Source: an uncultured bacterium (GTDB taxonomy: Bacteria > Pseudomonadota > Gammaproteobacteria > Burkholderiales > Burkholderiaceae_F). Taken from it: a stretch of 17,962 nt of DNA. The translations under genes were made by a program, and so were the position numbers. Positions 1 through 8,037 of this stretch are shown here, in pieces (position 1 is the stretch's first letter; the number at the start of each line of letters is the position of its first letter). The stretch is taken from assembly GCA_905215795.1 (NCBI GenBank), contig CAJMRV010000014.1, forward strand, positions 1 to 17,962, written 5' to 3'. Below the pieces are notes generated by a model. That model was not told the DNA's origin and made no database searches. It saw only the letters and a list, made by a program, of their open reading frames with translations.

Positions 1-92
1 TTGAGAGGTGCACGGCGTCCCGGTGGTGAGCGGCGACAGGGAGTGGGCCCCCTGCGCGTGGGGCGGGGTGAAGGCGTGATCATGAGAAAAGG

Positions 93-119
93 AAAAGCCC
101 GGCTTGAGCCGGGCTTTTT
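93..119. terminator. Bidirectional rho-independent terminator
   Basis: An 11-bp perfect stem (AAAAGCCCGGC at 93-103 and its complement at 108-118) closes a TTGA loop. There is a T-run at 115-119 on the plus strand and, from the A-run at 93-96, a T-run on the minus strand. It lies 30 bp past the stop of the minus-strand VirK-family gene and would also end any plus-strand gene entering from the left. Bases 1-92 hold no ORF I can support: the three plus frames either stop early or read through the hairpin. Confidence 0.88.
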
Positions 120-148
120 CGTGGGGCCGGGGGACGCGCCCCCGCGGA

Positions 149-1033
149 TCAGCCGATCCGCTCCTTCATGTCGGCCGTGAGCCGGTCGAGCATTTCGTAG
201 CGGCGGCGGTACATCGAGCGCTTCTTGCTCTGGATGTCCTCGAGCGGACGGCGCTCCACCGTCGTCGGCAGACGCCAGTAGGCGCCCTCACGTTCACCCC
301 CGTTCTCCTGCCAGCTCTCGTCGTAGTTGAAGAAGACCTTCTTGGAGCCGTGCAGGCGGATCTTCACCTGGTCCTTGTAGGGGATCCCGAGGAGGTCGAG
401 CCCCCAGAGGGCGGCGGTCATCTTCAGGGCGTCCACGAGCAGGAACATCGGACGGTAGCCGTGGAGCTCCTTGGTGAGCTTCTTGACGAGCTCCTGGGCG
501 TCGTCGCCCTTGGGGCCCTGCAGGCTCGCGATGAGCATGCGCCCGTCGACCATGCCGAACGAGGCGTTGTAGTAGTGCTTGTCCGTGCCGTCCTGGAAGT
601 TCACCGAGAAGTATCCCTCGAGGAAGTCGATCACGTTGAGGTTGAGGTTGAGCGTGAGCGTGTCGGTGAGGCGCGTGATTTCGATCGTGCCGTCCCTGAC
701 GAGCGTGTCGACGCGCTCGGGACCGAGGATGCGGGCGAGCGCCTCGAAGGTTTCGATGATGTGGTCGACGCGTTCCTTGGGGGAGAAGCGCTTGTCGAGG
801 TAGCGGTAGATCACCGCGTGCATGCGCACCGGGTTCTCGTGGAAGAGCGGGAGCCATTCGGGGTGCGCGTTGAGCCAGGCGATCAGGCGCCTGGCCTGAC
901 CCGCGTAGAACGGGCGGCGCAGCCAGTAGCGCGCCCACATGCGCAGCATCTTGAGCTTGCGCCTCTCGCGCCCTATGTACATCTCGCCGGCGGTGGGGAT
1001 GTGGGTGAGAGGGCTTCGATCGGGATTCGTCAT
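149..1033 (-). CDS. VirK/YbjX family protein (DUF535)
   Basis: A 294-residue protein that I recognise as the DUF535 family of E. coli YbjX and Shigella VirK. The family-like stretch runs from about residue 100 to 265 and includes a short LASLQGPKG segment, then KELHGYRPMFLL, then a DLLGIPYKDQVKIRLHG segment ending in FFNYDESW. Length is close to the usual family length of about 300. No signal peptide or membrane helix is evident, and the N-terminus is rich in Arg/Lys. The biochemical function of the family is unknown; VirK and YbjX have been linked to virulence-protein export and peptide resistance in enterobacteria, and extending that to this organism is inference. The ATG at 1033 has no clear Shine-Dalgarno. 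The gene lies 113 bp downstream of trpS on the same strand, with hairpins between, and is closed by the terminator at 93-119. Confidence 0.82.
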   Translation of the reverse strand: MTNPDRSPLTHIPTAGEMYIGRERRKLKMLRMWARYWLRRPFYAGQARRLIAWLNAHPEWLPLFHENPVRMHAVIYRYLDKRFSPKERVDHIIETFEALARILGPERVDTLVRDGTIEITRLTDTLTLNLNLNVIDFLEGYFSVNFQDGTDKHYYNASFGMVDGRMLIASLQGPKGDDAQELVKKLTKELHGYRPMFLLVDALKMTAALWGLDLLGIPYKDQVKIRLHGSKKVFFNYDESWQENGGEREGAYWRLPTTVERRPLEDIQSKKRSMYRRRYEMLDRLTADMKERIG

Positions 1034-1063
1034 GATTGCGGGTGTGTGTTTCAGAGGGAAGTC

Positions 1064-1138
1064 ACGCGGCCCACCGGGGTTCCGGACGGGCCGCGTCTTG
1101 TCGTTTTTGCGGGGTCGTGCCGGAGGCGCACCTCCGGC
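1064..1138 (-). terminator. Two hairpins between trpS and the VirK-family gene
   Basis: Hairpin 1 is an 8-bp perfect stem (1119-1126 with 1131-1138, loop CGCA) starting 8 bp past the trpS stop. Hairpin 2 is a 9-bp perfect stem (1064-1072 with 1088-1096) with a further CCGG/CCGG pairing inside it. Neither is followed by a T-run on the minus strand, so they are not classical intrinsic terminators. They may protect the trpS 3' end or reduce read-through into the next gene. Confidence 0.4.
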
Positions 1139-1146
1139 GCGGGACC

Positions 1147-2448
1147 TTACTCTTCTTCGGCGAAGGTGGCGAGCGCCCTGAGGACGTCGGCCTTTTCAAC
1201 GCCCTCGAAGAGCGTCACGGGGGCGCCTTCGAACTTGGAGGCGTCCTCCTTCATGGCCTTGACCCACTGGCCGGCGTCGCGGCCCGAGTCGAAGCCCTCG
1301 GAGACGAAGAGGTCGCGGCCCTCGAAGGCGAGCTTGAAGTAGAAGCGGCCGTCCTTTTCACGGTACTGCTTGAAGTTCGCCTTGGGGGCGGCTTCGCGCA
1401 CTTCCTTCTCCTCGGCGGCGGGCACGAGCGCGGTGAACGGGCACAGGCCGACGGCCGGACGGATGCGGGCCATCAGGTCGCGGGCGACCTTGCGGGCCTT
1501 CTCGGCGCCCTTCTGGAGGACGGCCTCGATCTTCTCGGGATGCGCGATGAGTTCCTCGTAGCGCTTGCGCATCGGGCCGATCTCCTTGTCGATCTGGTCG
1601 GCGAGGCGCTGCTTGGCTTCGCCCCAGCCCAGGCCCGCCTTGAGTTCGGCGCGGAAGGCCTCGGCCTCCTCGGGCGTGGCGAACGCCTCGAAGATGACCA
1701 TCAGGGAGTTGGAGTCCGGATCCTTGGGCTCGCCCGGGAGCTTCGAGTCGGTGACGATGCGGGAGATGGCGTCGTCGAGCGCGGCGCGGCCGCCTTCGAA
1801 GAGCGGGATCACGTTGTTGTAGGACTTGCTCATCTTGCGGCCGTCCAGGCCGGGGAGCACCTCGATCGCGGAGCCGCCGGTGGCCTGGGGCATCACGAAG
1901 AAGGGTTCGTCCTTGGGGGCGTAGAGGTAGTTGAAGCGGGTGGCGACGTCGCGGGCCATCTCCAGGTGCTGGAGCTGGTCATGGCCGACCGGGACCTCGT
2001 GGGCGTTGAACATGAGGATGTCGGCGGCCATCAGCACGGGGTAGCAGAACAGGCCCATGGAGACGTCGGCGTCGGGGTCCTTGCCCGCGGCGACGGCGGC
2101 GTCCGTGGCGGCCTTGTAGGCGTGGGCGCGGTTCATCTGGCCCTTGGCGGTCGAGCAGGCGAGCATCCATGCGAGCGTCGGGATCTCCTCGATGTCGCTC
2201 TGGCGGTAGAACACGACGCGCTCGGGGTCGAGGCCCGCGGCGAGCCAGGTGGCCGCGATCTGCAGGCGGCTCCTCTGGATGCGCTGGGGGTCCTGGCACT
2301 TGATGAGGGCGTGCAGATCGGCGAGGAAGAAGAAGCTCTGGACGTCCGGGTTCAGGCTGTCCTGGATGGCCGGACGGATGGCCCCCACATAGTTTCCGAT
2401 GTGCAGGGTTCCGGTGGTGTTGATGCCGGTAAGTACTCGTTTTTTCAT
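1147..2448 (-). CDS. trpS: Tryptophan--tRNA ligase
   Basis: TrpS charges tRNA-Trp with tryptophan using ATP (class Ic synthetase, cytosolic). The HIGH-type signature is TLHIGNYVGA at residues 14-23 and the KMSKS loop is GRKMSKSYNN at 203-212. Between them are the usual GQMNRAHAYK and VGHDQLQHLEMAR segments (about 103-112 and 154-166). At 433 residues it is about 100 longer than the common 330-340 residue form. The extra C-terminal part from about residue 345 contains FKQYREKDGRFYFKL followed by SEGFDSGRDA, which resembles the small YegP/DUF1508 fold; I recall extended TrpS proteins in betaproteobacteria, but this domain call is inference. The ATG at 2448 has only a weak Shine-Dalgarno. It is preceded by a structured leader and lies 193 bp downstream of metK. 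Confidence 0.97.
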   Translation of the reverse strand: MKKRVLTGINTTGTLHIGNYVGAIRPAIQDSLNPDVQSFFFLADLHALIKCQDPQRIQRSRLQIAATWLAAGLDPERVVFYRQSDIEEIPTLAWMLACSTAKGQMNRAHAYKAATDAAVAAGKDPDADVSMGLFCYPVLMAADILMFNAHEVPVGHDQLQHLEMARDVATRFNYLYAPKDEPFFVMPQATGGSAIEVLPGLDGRKMSKSYNNVIPLFEGGRAALDDAISRIVTDSKLPGEPKDPDSNSLMVIFEAFATPEEAEAFRAELKAGLGWGEAKQRLADQIDKEIGPMRKRYEELIAHPEKIEAVLQKGAEKARKVARDLMARIRPAVGLCPFTALVPAAEEKEVREAAPKANFKQYREKDGRFYFKLAFEGRDLFVSEGFDSGRDAGQWVKAMKEDASKFEGAPVTLFEGVEKADVLRALATFAEEE

Positions 2449-2486
2449 TGTCGACGACCGTTCTTTTGCATGGATGAATCTTGTGT

Positions 2487-2546
2487 CCGGCTCGTCGGAG
2501 CCGGGAAAAATCCGGCCGCCCCGTAAGGCGGCCTCGTTTAATCATA
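2487..2546 (-). promoter_or_regulatory. trpS leader: candidate -10 and two tandem hairpins
   Basis: On the minus strand a TATGAT hexamer (2541-2546) is a good -10 candidate, with no convincing -35. Directly after it comes a perfect 7-bp hairpin (2527-2533 with 2514-2520, 6-nt loop) followed by GGATTTTT, the form of an intrinsic terminator. A second perfect 7-bp hairpin follows (2498-2504 with 2487-2493, 4-nt loop), about 39 nt before the trpS ATG. The terminator-like element sits between the putative promoter and the gene, so attenuation is possible. No run of Trp codons was seen in the leader. Confidence 0.45.
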
Positions 2547-2564
2547 GCCTTTTTTACGCCCCTG

Positions 2565-2603
2565 AAAAAAGCGAACGCCTCTTCGGCTTGCAAAGAGGCG
2601 TTC
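2565..2603 (-). terminator. Rho-independent terminator of metK
   Basis: An 11-bp perfect stem (2573-2583 with 2593-2603, 9-nt loop) lies 39 bp past the metK stop. On the minus strand it is followed by GC and six Ts (plus-strand A-run 2565-2570). Flanking ACGCCCC and GGGGCGT (2556-2562 and 2609-2615) could extend the pairing. Confidence 0.85.
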
Positions 2604-2641
2604 ACGTCGGGGCGTTTCAACCGTCCTTGGACGGGGCTCCG

Positions 2642-3820
<1,179 letters not shown>

Positions 3821-3956
3821 TCGCCATACTCCTGAAGTTTGAATGAAAGGCAGCGCCAAACGCAGGAAGCAGAGCAATGAGCCGATGCGCAGACGCTTTA
3901 GCGGTACTTCTTGTTCGCCCCGCAAGTTGTCTTTGATTAACTCGGCGAATCAGGTG

Positions 3957-3985
3957 ATTGTACTCCCGGCGCGGATTGTTTTCCA
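3957..3985 (-). promoter_or_regulatory. Candidate sigma-70 promoter of metK
   Basis: On the minus strand TGGAAA (3980-3985) is separated by 17 nt from TACAAT (3957-3962). This predicts a start site near 3950 and a 5' leader of about 130 nt. The -10 matches consensus at 5 of 6 positions and the -35 at 4 of 6. Confidence 0.5.
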
Positions 3986-4084
3986 CCCGCTTCGGGAAGG
4001 AATTCCGGACGGCGCGGAGCCGCGTCGTGAAAAAACATTAAAATAAGGGGATTTCACCCATTTCCATTCCACAACCGCTTGATT

Positions 4085-4945
4085 ATGAACTGGCTCTTGA
4101 AGATCCTCTCGATGCTCCCGCTCAGGCTCCTGCAGCTGATCGGGGCCGGGATCGGATCGCTCGCCTTCCGACTCATCCCCGTGCTCAGGAACCGGACCAA
4201 CGAGCATCTCGACCTGGCCGGACTCAACGCCCCCGGACTCTACGCCCGGGTCGGGCGCAACGTCGGCCGCCAGGCGCTCGAGAGCTGCTGGATCTGGAAC
4301 CGCCCGGCCGACGAGGTCTGCCGACGCGTCACGGTCTCCGATGATGCCCGCCGCATCATCGACGGGGCCGTCCGCTCCGGACGCCCGCTCGTCTTCCTGA
4401 CGCCGCACTTCGGCTGCTTCGAGGTGCTGCCCGTGTGGTTCGCCCACACCTACCACGAGAGCCTCGGCAAGTCGATCGCGGTCCTCTTCAAGCCCCCGAA
4501 GAAGGCCATTATCGCCAAGGTGGTCGGCGAATCCCGCCAGGCCCCCGGCATCATGGCCTGTCCCACGACGATCGTGGGCGTCAAGCACGTGATCAAGGCC
4601 CTGCGCCGGGGCGACGCCTTCGGCGCGCTCCCCGACCAGGTCCCCACCGCCGGCGACGGCGTCTGGGCGGACTTCTTCGGACGTCCCGCCTACACGATGA
4701 CGCTTCCGATGCGCGTGGCGCACCAGTTCGACGCGGTCCGCATCTTCGCGTGGACCTCCCGCGAGGGCCACGGCTGGCGCCTCGACGCGATGCTCTGGGA
4801 CGAACCCCTGACGGGCGACCTCAAGAAGGACGCCCGCAGCATGAACCGCATGATCGAGGAGATCGTCAGGCTGCGCCCGGAACAGTACGGGTGGAGCTAC
4901 AACCGCTACAAGGGCGCGAACGCACCGCGCCCCGACGCGGAGTGA
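4085..4945 (+). CDS. lpxL: LpxL/HtrB-family lipid A acyltransferase (first copy)
   Basis: A 286-residue member of the lysophospholipid acyltransferase family that adds secondary acyl chains to lipid A at the inner face of the cytoplasmic membrane. Residues 1-33 form a hydrophobic amphipathic anchor. The catalytic H-X4-acid motif is TPHFGCFE, with His108 and Glu113 (Glu rather than Asp), followed by LPDQVPTAGDGV near 180-191 and a C-terminal QYGWSYNRYK. I use the ATG at 4085; an in-frame TTG at 4079 would add two residues. Neither has a clear Shine-Dalgarno. A TAAAAT at 4039-4044 could be its -10, without a good -35. It is 15 bp ahead of the second copy. Which acyl position each enzyme uses cannot be read from sequence. 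Confidence 0.92.
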   Translation: MNWLLKILSMLPLRLLQLIGAGIGSLAFRLIPVLRNRTNEHLDLAGLNAPGLYARVGRNVGRQALESCWIWNRPADEVCRRVTVSDDARRIIDGAVRSGRPLVFLTPHFGCFEVLPVWFAHTYHESLGKSIAVLFKPPKKAIIAKVVGESRQAPGIMACPTTIVGVKHVIKALRRGDAFGALPDQVPTAGDGVWADFFGRPAYTMTLPMRVAHQFDAVRIFAWTSREGHGWRLDAMLWDEPLTGDLKKDARSMNRMIEEIVRLRPEQYGWSYNRYKGANAPRPDAE

Positions 4946-4960
4946 GTTTTCAGGAAAGAC

Positions 4961-5854
4961 ATGTCGCTTAACCGCTTTTTCGCAGGGCTCTCCGTGAGCT
5001 TCGTCAAGGGCTGCCGCTGGGTGCCCATGTTCATGCGCGAGGGTCTCTCGGCCCTCCTCGGGGCGATCTGCTGGCTCGCGCTCGCAAGGCGCCGCCGCAT
5101 CACGCTCACGAACCTCAGGCTCTGCATGCCCGAACTCTCCGAGAAGGAGCGCGCCGCCCTCGGGCGCTCGCTCTTCAGGAGGATCGCGCGCTCGCTTCTC
5201 GACCACGGCCGCCTCTGGAGCGACTCGGCCGAGGGGATCCGGGACTTCGTCACCGTCGAGGGGATCGAACACCTCGTCGACAGGAAGCCCGGCGAGGCCG
5301 TGATCGTCGTCTCCCCGCACTTCGTGGGCCTGGACGCCGCGGGCATCATGCTCAACACCTACGTGCGCGGCGTCTCGCTTTATCAGACGCAGAGCATCCC
5401 CGAGTGGGACAAGGCGTTCTTCGACGGACGCAAGCGCTTCTCCGACCCGGTCCTGATCGCCAAGAGCGGCAACAACGACCTGAGGACGGTGATGAAGTCG
5501 ATGAAGGAGGGGCTGCCCTTCTACTACCTCCCGGACAAGGACCACGGTGAGAAGAACTCGCTCTTTTTGCCGTTCTTCGGCGTCAACGCCGCGACGCTCC
5601 CGATGGTCTCGAGGCTCGCGCGCGTCACCCGCGCGAAGGTCCTCTGGTGCATCGCCACGATGACCGACCGGGGCTACCACGTGATCATCAGCGAGCCCTG
5701 GCGGGACTTCCCCACCAAGGACCCCGAGGCCGATACGCGCCGCCTCAACCGCGAACTCGAGGACTGGATCCGCGCTTATCCGGACCAGTACTACTGGGTC
5801 CACCGCCGCTTCAAGACGCGCCCTGAAGGGGAGCCCTCCGTTTATGAGGACTGA
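4961..5854 (+). CDS. lpxL: LpxL/HtrB-family lipid A acyltransferase (second copy)
   Basis: A 297-residue paralogue of the preceding gene with the same fold: an N-terminal hydrophobic anchor (about 24-43), the catalytic SPHFVGLD motif with His120 and Asp125, a LPDKDHGEKNSLFLPFFG segment, and a C-terminal QYYWVHRRFKTRPEG typical of LpxL. The ATG at 4961 has AGGAAAG a few bases upstream. The two copies are clearly diverged, so they are probably an old pair with different acyl-chain or position preference, as known for the LpxL1/LpxL2 pair of Bordetella; the match to either is inference. Its stop overlaps the dapF start by 11 bp, which implies translational coupling. Confidence 0.94.
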   Translation: MSLNRFFAGLSVSFVKGCRWVPMFMREGLSALLGAICWLALARRRRITLTNLRLCMPELSEKERAALGRSLFRRIARSLLDHGRLWSDSAEGIRDFVTVEGIEHLVDRKPGEAVIVVSPHFVGLDAAGIMLNTYVRGVSLYQTQSIPEWDKAFFDGRKRFSDPVLIAKSGNNDLRTVMKSMKEGLPFYYLPDKDHGEKNSLFLPFFGVNAATLPMVSRLARVTRAKVLWCIATMTDRGYHVIISEPWRDFPTKDPEADTRRLNRELEDWIRAYPDQYYWVHRRFKTRPEGEPSVYED

Positions 5855-6734
5855 TCCGGGGACGGTGCTCTCCTTCGTGAAGATGGAGGGCGCGGGCAAC
5901 GACTTCGTCGTCTTCGACGCCTTTGAGAACACCGTCGGACCGACCCCGGCGCTCGCGCGCCGGCTCGCCGACCGACGCCTCGGCGTGGGCGCCGACCAGG
6001 TCCTCTGGGTGGGGCCCACCGGGGTCCCCGGGGCCGACTTCGCCTACCGCATCTTCAACGCCGACGGAAGCGAGGCGGAGATGTGCGGCAACGGGGCGAG
6101 GGCGGTAGCCGCCCATCTGGCGCGCCGCGGGCTGCTCCGTGACGGACGCGCCGTGCTCTCCGTGAAGCGCGGGCTCGTCCCCGTGTCGGTCTCCCCCGAG
6201 GGGAACGCCGCCGCCGTGATCGGACGCCCCGACTTCTCCACGTCCACCCCCGACTTCAGGATGGGGTCCGACATCTCCCACTCCGGGGAGGGCCTTCCCG
6301 GCTTCCCCGTCCCGGGCTCGTCCCGGCGCCTCCACGTCGTCACCGTCGGGAACCCCCATGCGGTGACCGTCGTCGGCTCCGAAGAGGAGATGGACGCCCT
6401 CATGGCATCGGCCGGAGCGCTCCTTCAAAAGGACCTCCGTTTCCCGAACGCCGTCAACGCGGGGTTCCTGCTCCCCTTGACGCGCACCAGGGCGCTCCTC
6501 AAGGTCTGGGAGCGCGGGACCGGTCCGACGCCCTCCTGCGGGACGGGCGCCAGCGCGGCCGCCGCCGTGGGCATGGCCCTCGGCCTTTTCGACCGGCGCG
6601 TCTCGCTTGAGATGCCGGGCGGAACCCTCACCGTCGAGGCCCTCGACGGGGGCGCGCTCGAGCTCACCGGCCCCGTCTCGACGGTCTTCGAGGGACGGGC
6701 CGGAATCCCCGGAGAGCTTCTCCGGGCCGGCTGA
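5844..6734 (+). CDS. dapF: Diaminopimelate epimerase
   Basis: DapF interconverts LL- and meso-diaminopimelate, for lysine synthesis and for peptidoglycan cross-linking, using two cysteines as acid and base. Both are present: Cys81 in EMCGNGAR and Cys232 in PSCGTGAS. The N-terminal MEGAGNDFVV (14-23) and the substrate-binding ERGTGPT (223-229) are also intact. At 296 residues it is slightly longer than the usual 275 or so. The start at 5844 overlaps the upstream lpxL by 11 bp; an in-frame ATG at Met14 would be too close to the conserved MEGAGNDF block to be preferred. It is the last gene of the lpxL-lpxL-dapF operon. In relatives I recall DUF484 and xerC following it; they are absent here. Confidence 0.97.
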   Translation: MRTDPGTVLSFVKMEGAGNDFVVFDAFENTVGPTPALARRLADRRLGVGADQVLWVGPTGVPGADFAYRIFNADGSEAEMCGNGARAVAAHLARRGLLRDGRAVLSVKRGLVPVSVSPEGNAAAVIGRPDFSTSTPDFRMGSDISHSGEGLPGFPVPGSSRRLHVVTVGNPHAVTVVGSEEEMDALMASAGALLQKDLRFPNAVNAGFLLPLTRTRALLKVWERGTGPTPSCGTGASAAAAVGMALGLFDRRVSLEMPGGTLTVEALDGGALELTGPVSTVFEGRAGIPGELLRAG

Positions 6735-6888
6735 AAGAGTTACATTCAGGCAATCAGTCAACACATGGCAACACCATCGGCGTCCCCGCGAACCTACAAT
6801 GGGGACACCGACGAAACAAAGAGTGCGGTGCGTCCGGGGGACACGAAGGTGGATCCCCCGCCGGCGCCCGCCACATCAAGGAGGCCCT
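6735..6888 (+). promoter_or_regulatory. dapF-GTPase intergenic region with -10 candidate
   Basis: The 154-bp spacer contains TACAAT at 6795-6800, a good -10 hexamer, but no -35 at the right distance. AAGGAGG at 6878-6884 is a strong ribosome binding site 4 nt before the ATG at 6889. No terminator was seen after dapF, so read-through from the lpxL-dapF operon is possible. Confidence 0.35.
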
Positions 6889-7884
6889 ATGGCACAAACC
6901 GTCAATGAACAACCCGGCATCCCGGTCACGATCCTGACGGGGTTCCTCGGCGCTGGCAAGACCACGCTTCTGAACCGCATCCTCAAGGAGAACCACGCCC
7001 ACCGCATCGCAATCATCGAGAACGAGTTCGGCAAGGAGAACATCGACAGCGACCTGATCGTCACCGAAAGGAAGGAGCAGATCGTCACCATGAGCAACGG
7101 GTGCGTGTGCTGCACGATCCGCGGGGACCTCTCGCGCGTGCTCACCGACCTGCGCCGCCAGCGTGAAAAGGGCGAGGTCGACTACGACTACGTCGTGATC
7201 GAGACCTCCGGCGTGGCCAACCCCGGCCCCGTCGCCCAGACCTTCTTCATGGACGACGCCGTGGCCGCCTTCTTCCGTCTCGACGGCGTCGTGACGGTGG
7301 TCGACTGCAAGCACGGCGCCCAGGTCCTCGACGAGGAGGCCGCGGCCCGCGACCAGGTCGGCTTCGCCGACAAGATCCTCCTCTCAAAGACCGACCTCTG
7401 CACTCCCGAGGAGGTCGCCGCGATGAAGGACCGCCTGCGCCGCATGAACGCGCGCGCCCGCATCATCGAGGTGAACATGGGTGACTGCCCGGTCGAGGAG
7501 GTCCTCGACATCGAGGGCTTCAACATGAACGACGTCCTCGACGTGGACCCGCAGTTCTTCTCGGACGCGCACCACCATCACCACCACAACGACGACATCG
7601 CCAGCTTCGTCTACGAGTCGGACCGCCCGTTCGACCCGCAGAAGTTCGAGCGCTACATGGGCTCGCTCACGAGCGTGTACGGCCCGGACATGCTGCGCTA
7701 CAAGGGGATCCTCTATCTCTACGGCACCGAGTTCAAGGTGGCCCTCCAGGGCGTGCACATGCTCATGGCCGCCGACGTCCTCAAGCCCTGGGGCGGGGAG
7801 AAACCCTATTCCAAGCTCGTCTTCATCGGTCGCAACCTCCCTAGGGACGCGATCTTCAAGGGTTTGGACACCTGCCTCGCTTAA
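6889..7884 (+). CDS. COG0523 (CobW/YjiA-like) metal-handling GTPase
   Basis: A 331-residue G3E-family GTPase. Residues 18-25 are the Walker A motif GFLGAGKT, 72-75 the family's metal-binding CVCC, 105-112 the ETSGVANP switch segment and 166-169 SKTD in place of NKxD. Six consecutive histidines at 228-233 sit in the linker before the CobW C-terminal domain, which runs from about 238 to 318. Members of COG0523 act as GTP-driven metal (often zinc) chaperones or insertases; which metal and client apply here is not visible. The start at 6889 is fixed by AAGGAGG just upstream. The next gene is a cysteine-poor DksA, an association also reported for zinc-limitation genes in other proteobacteria. Confidence 0.93.
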   Translation: MAQTVNEQPGIPVTILTGFLGAGKTTLLNRILKENHAHRIAIIENEFGKENIDSDLIVTERKEQIVTMSNGCVCCTIRGDLSRVLTDLRRQREKGEVDYDYVVIETSGVANPGPVAQTFFMDDAVAAFFRLDGVVTVVDCKHGAQVLDEEAAARDQVGFADKILLSKTDLCTPEEVAAMKDRLRRMNARARIIEVNMGDCPVEEVLDIEGFNMNDVLDVDPQFFSDAHHHHHHNDDIASFVYESDRPFDPQKFERYMGSLTSVYGPDMLRYKGILYLYGTEFKVALQGVHMLMAADVLKPWGGEKPYSKLVFIGRNLPRDAIFKGLDTCLA

Positions 7885-7938
7885 GGAAAACCCTATTGCG
7901 TAAGCGCGGGAAATATTTAGACTTTTTTACATATTTCG

Positions 7939-7967
7939 TGGAAAAGTCCGCCGTTTTCCTGTATAAA
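7939..7967 (+). promoter_or_regulatory. Candidate sigma-70 promoter of dksA
   Basis: TGGAAA (7939-7944), a 17-nt spacer, and TATAAA (7962-7967) lie in an AT-rich island between the GTPase gene and dksA. Just upstream, GAAATAT (7910-7916) and ATATTTC (7931-7937) form an inverted repeat with a 14-nt spacer, a possible operator. It does not clearly match a Zur box. Confidence 0.5.
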
Positions 7968-7982
7968 ACCATATTCCATAAC

Positions 7983-8014
7983 GACGGGTCCGGCCCGAAC
8001 CGGTCCGGCCCGTC
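7983..8014 (+). other. GC-rich hairpin in the dksA leader
   Basis: GACGGG (7983-7988) pairs with CCCGTC (8009-8014). Inside, CCGG (7990-7993) pairs with CCGG (8005-8008) past a bulged T, and GGTCCGGCCCG-like sequence occurs twice. No T-run follows. It sits between the candidate promoter and the dksA ribosome binding site, so it may shape mRNA stability or translation. Confidence 0.45.
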
Positions 8015-8037
8015 AATTTAATTAGAAAAGAGTGTCT

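Noticed and set aside
1..92. The 3' end of a plus-strand gene entering from the left edge
   Set aside because: One frame is open from base 5 to a stop at 77-79, but it begins after a stop at 2-4, and nothing in the few residues can be recognised.
104..1342. A 412-codon plus-strand frame over the VirK-family gene
   Set aside because: Its first codons lie inside a terminator hairpin, and the rest is antisense to a recognised protein family.
3834..4084. A SAM-type riboswitch in the metK leader
   Set aside because: I looked for the conserved cores and helices of the SAM-I, SAM-II and SAM/SAH classes and saw no convincing match. A covariance-model search would settle it.
3950..6019. A 689-codon open frame on the minus strand across the lpxL pair and the dapF start
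   Set aside because: It is antisense to three clear genes, its translation is Arg/Ala/Pro/Val/Asp-rich low complexity, and it has no recognisable motif. Long shadow frames are expected opposite high-GC genes.
7900..7980. A Zur box in front of dksA
   Set aside because: The GAAATAT/ATATTTC repeat shares only outer bases with the known Zur palindrome and its spacing is wrong.
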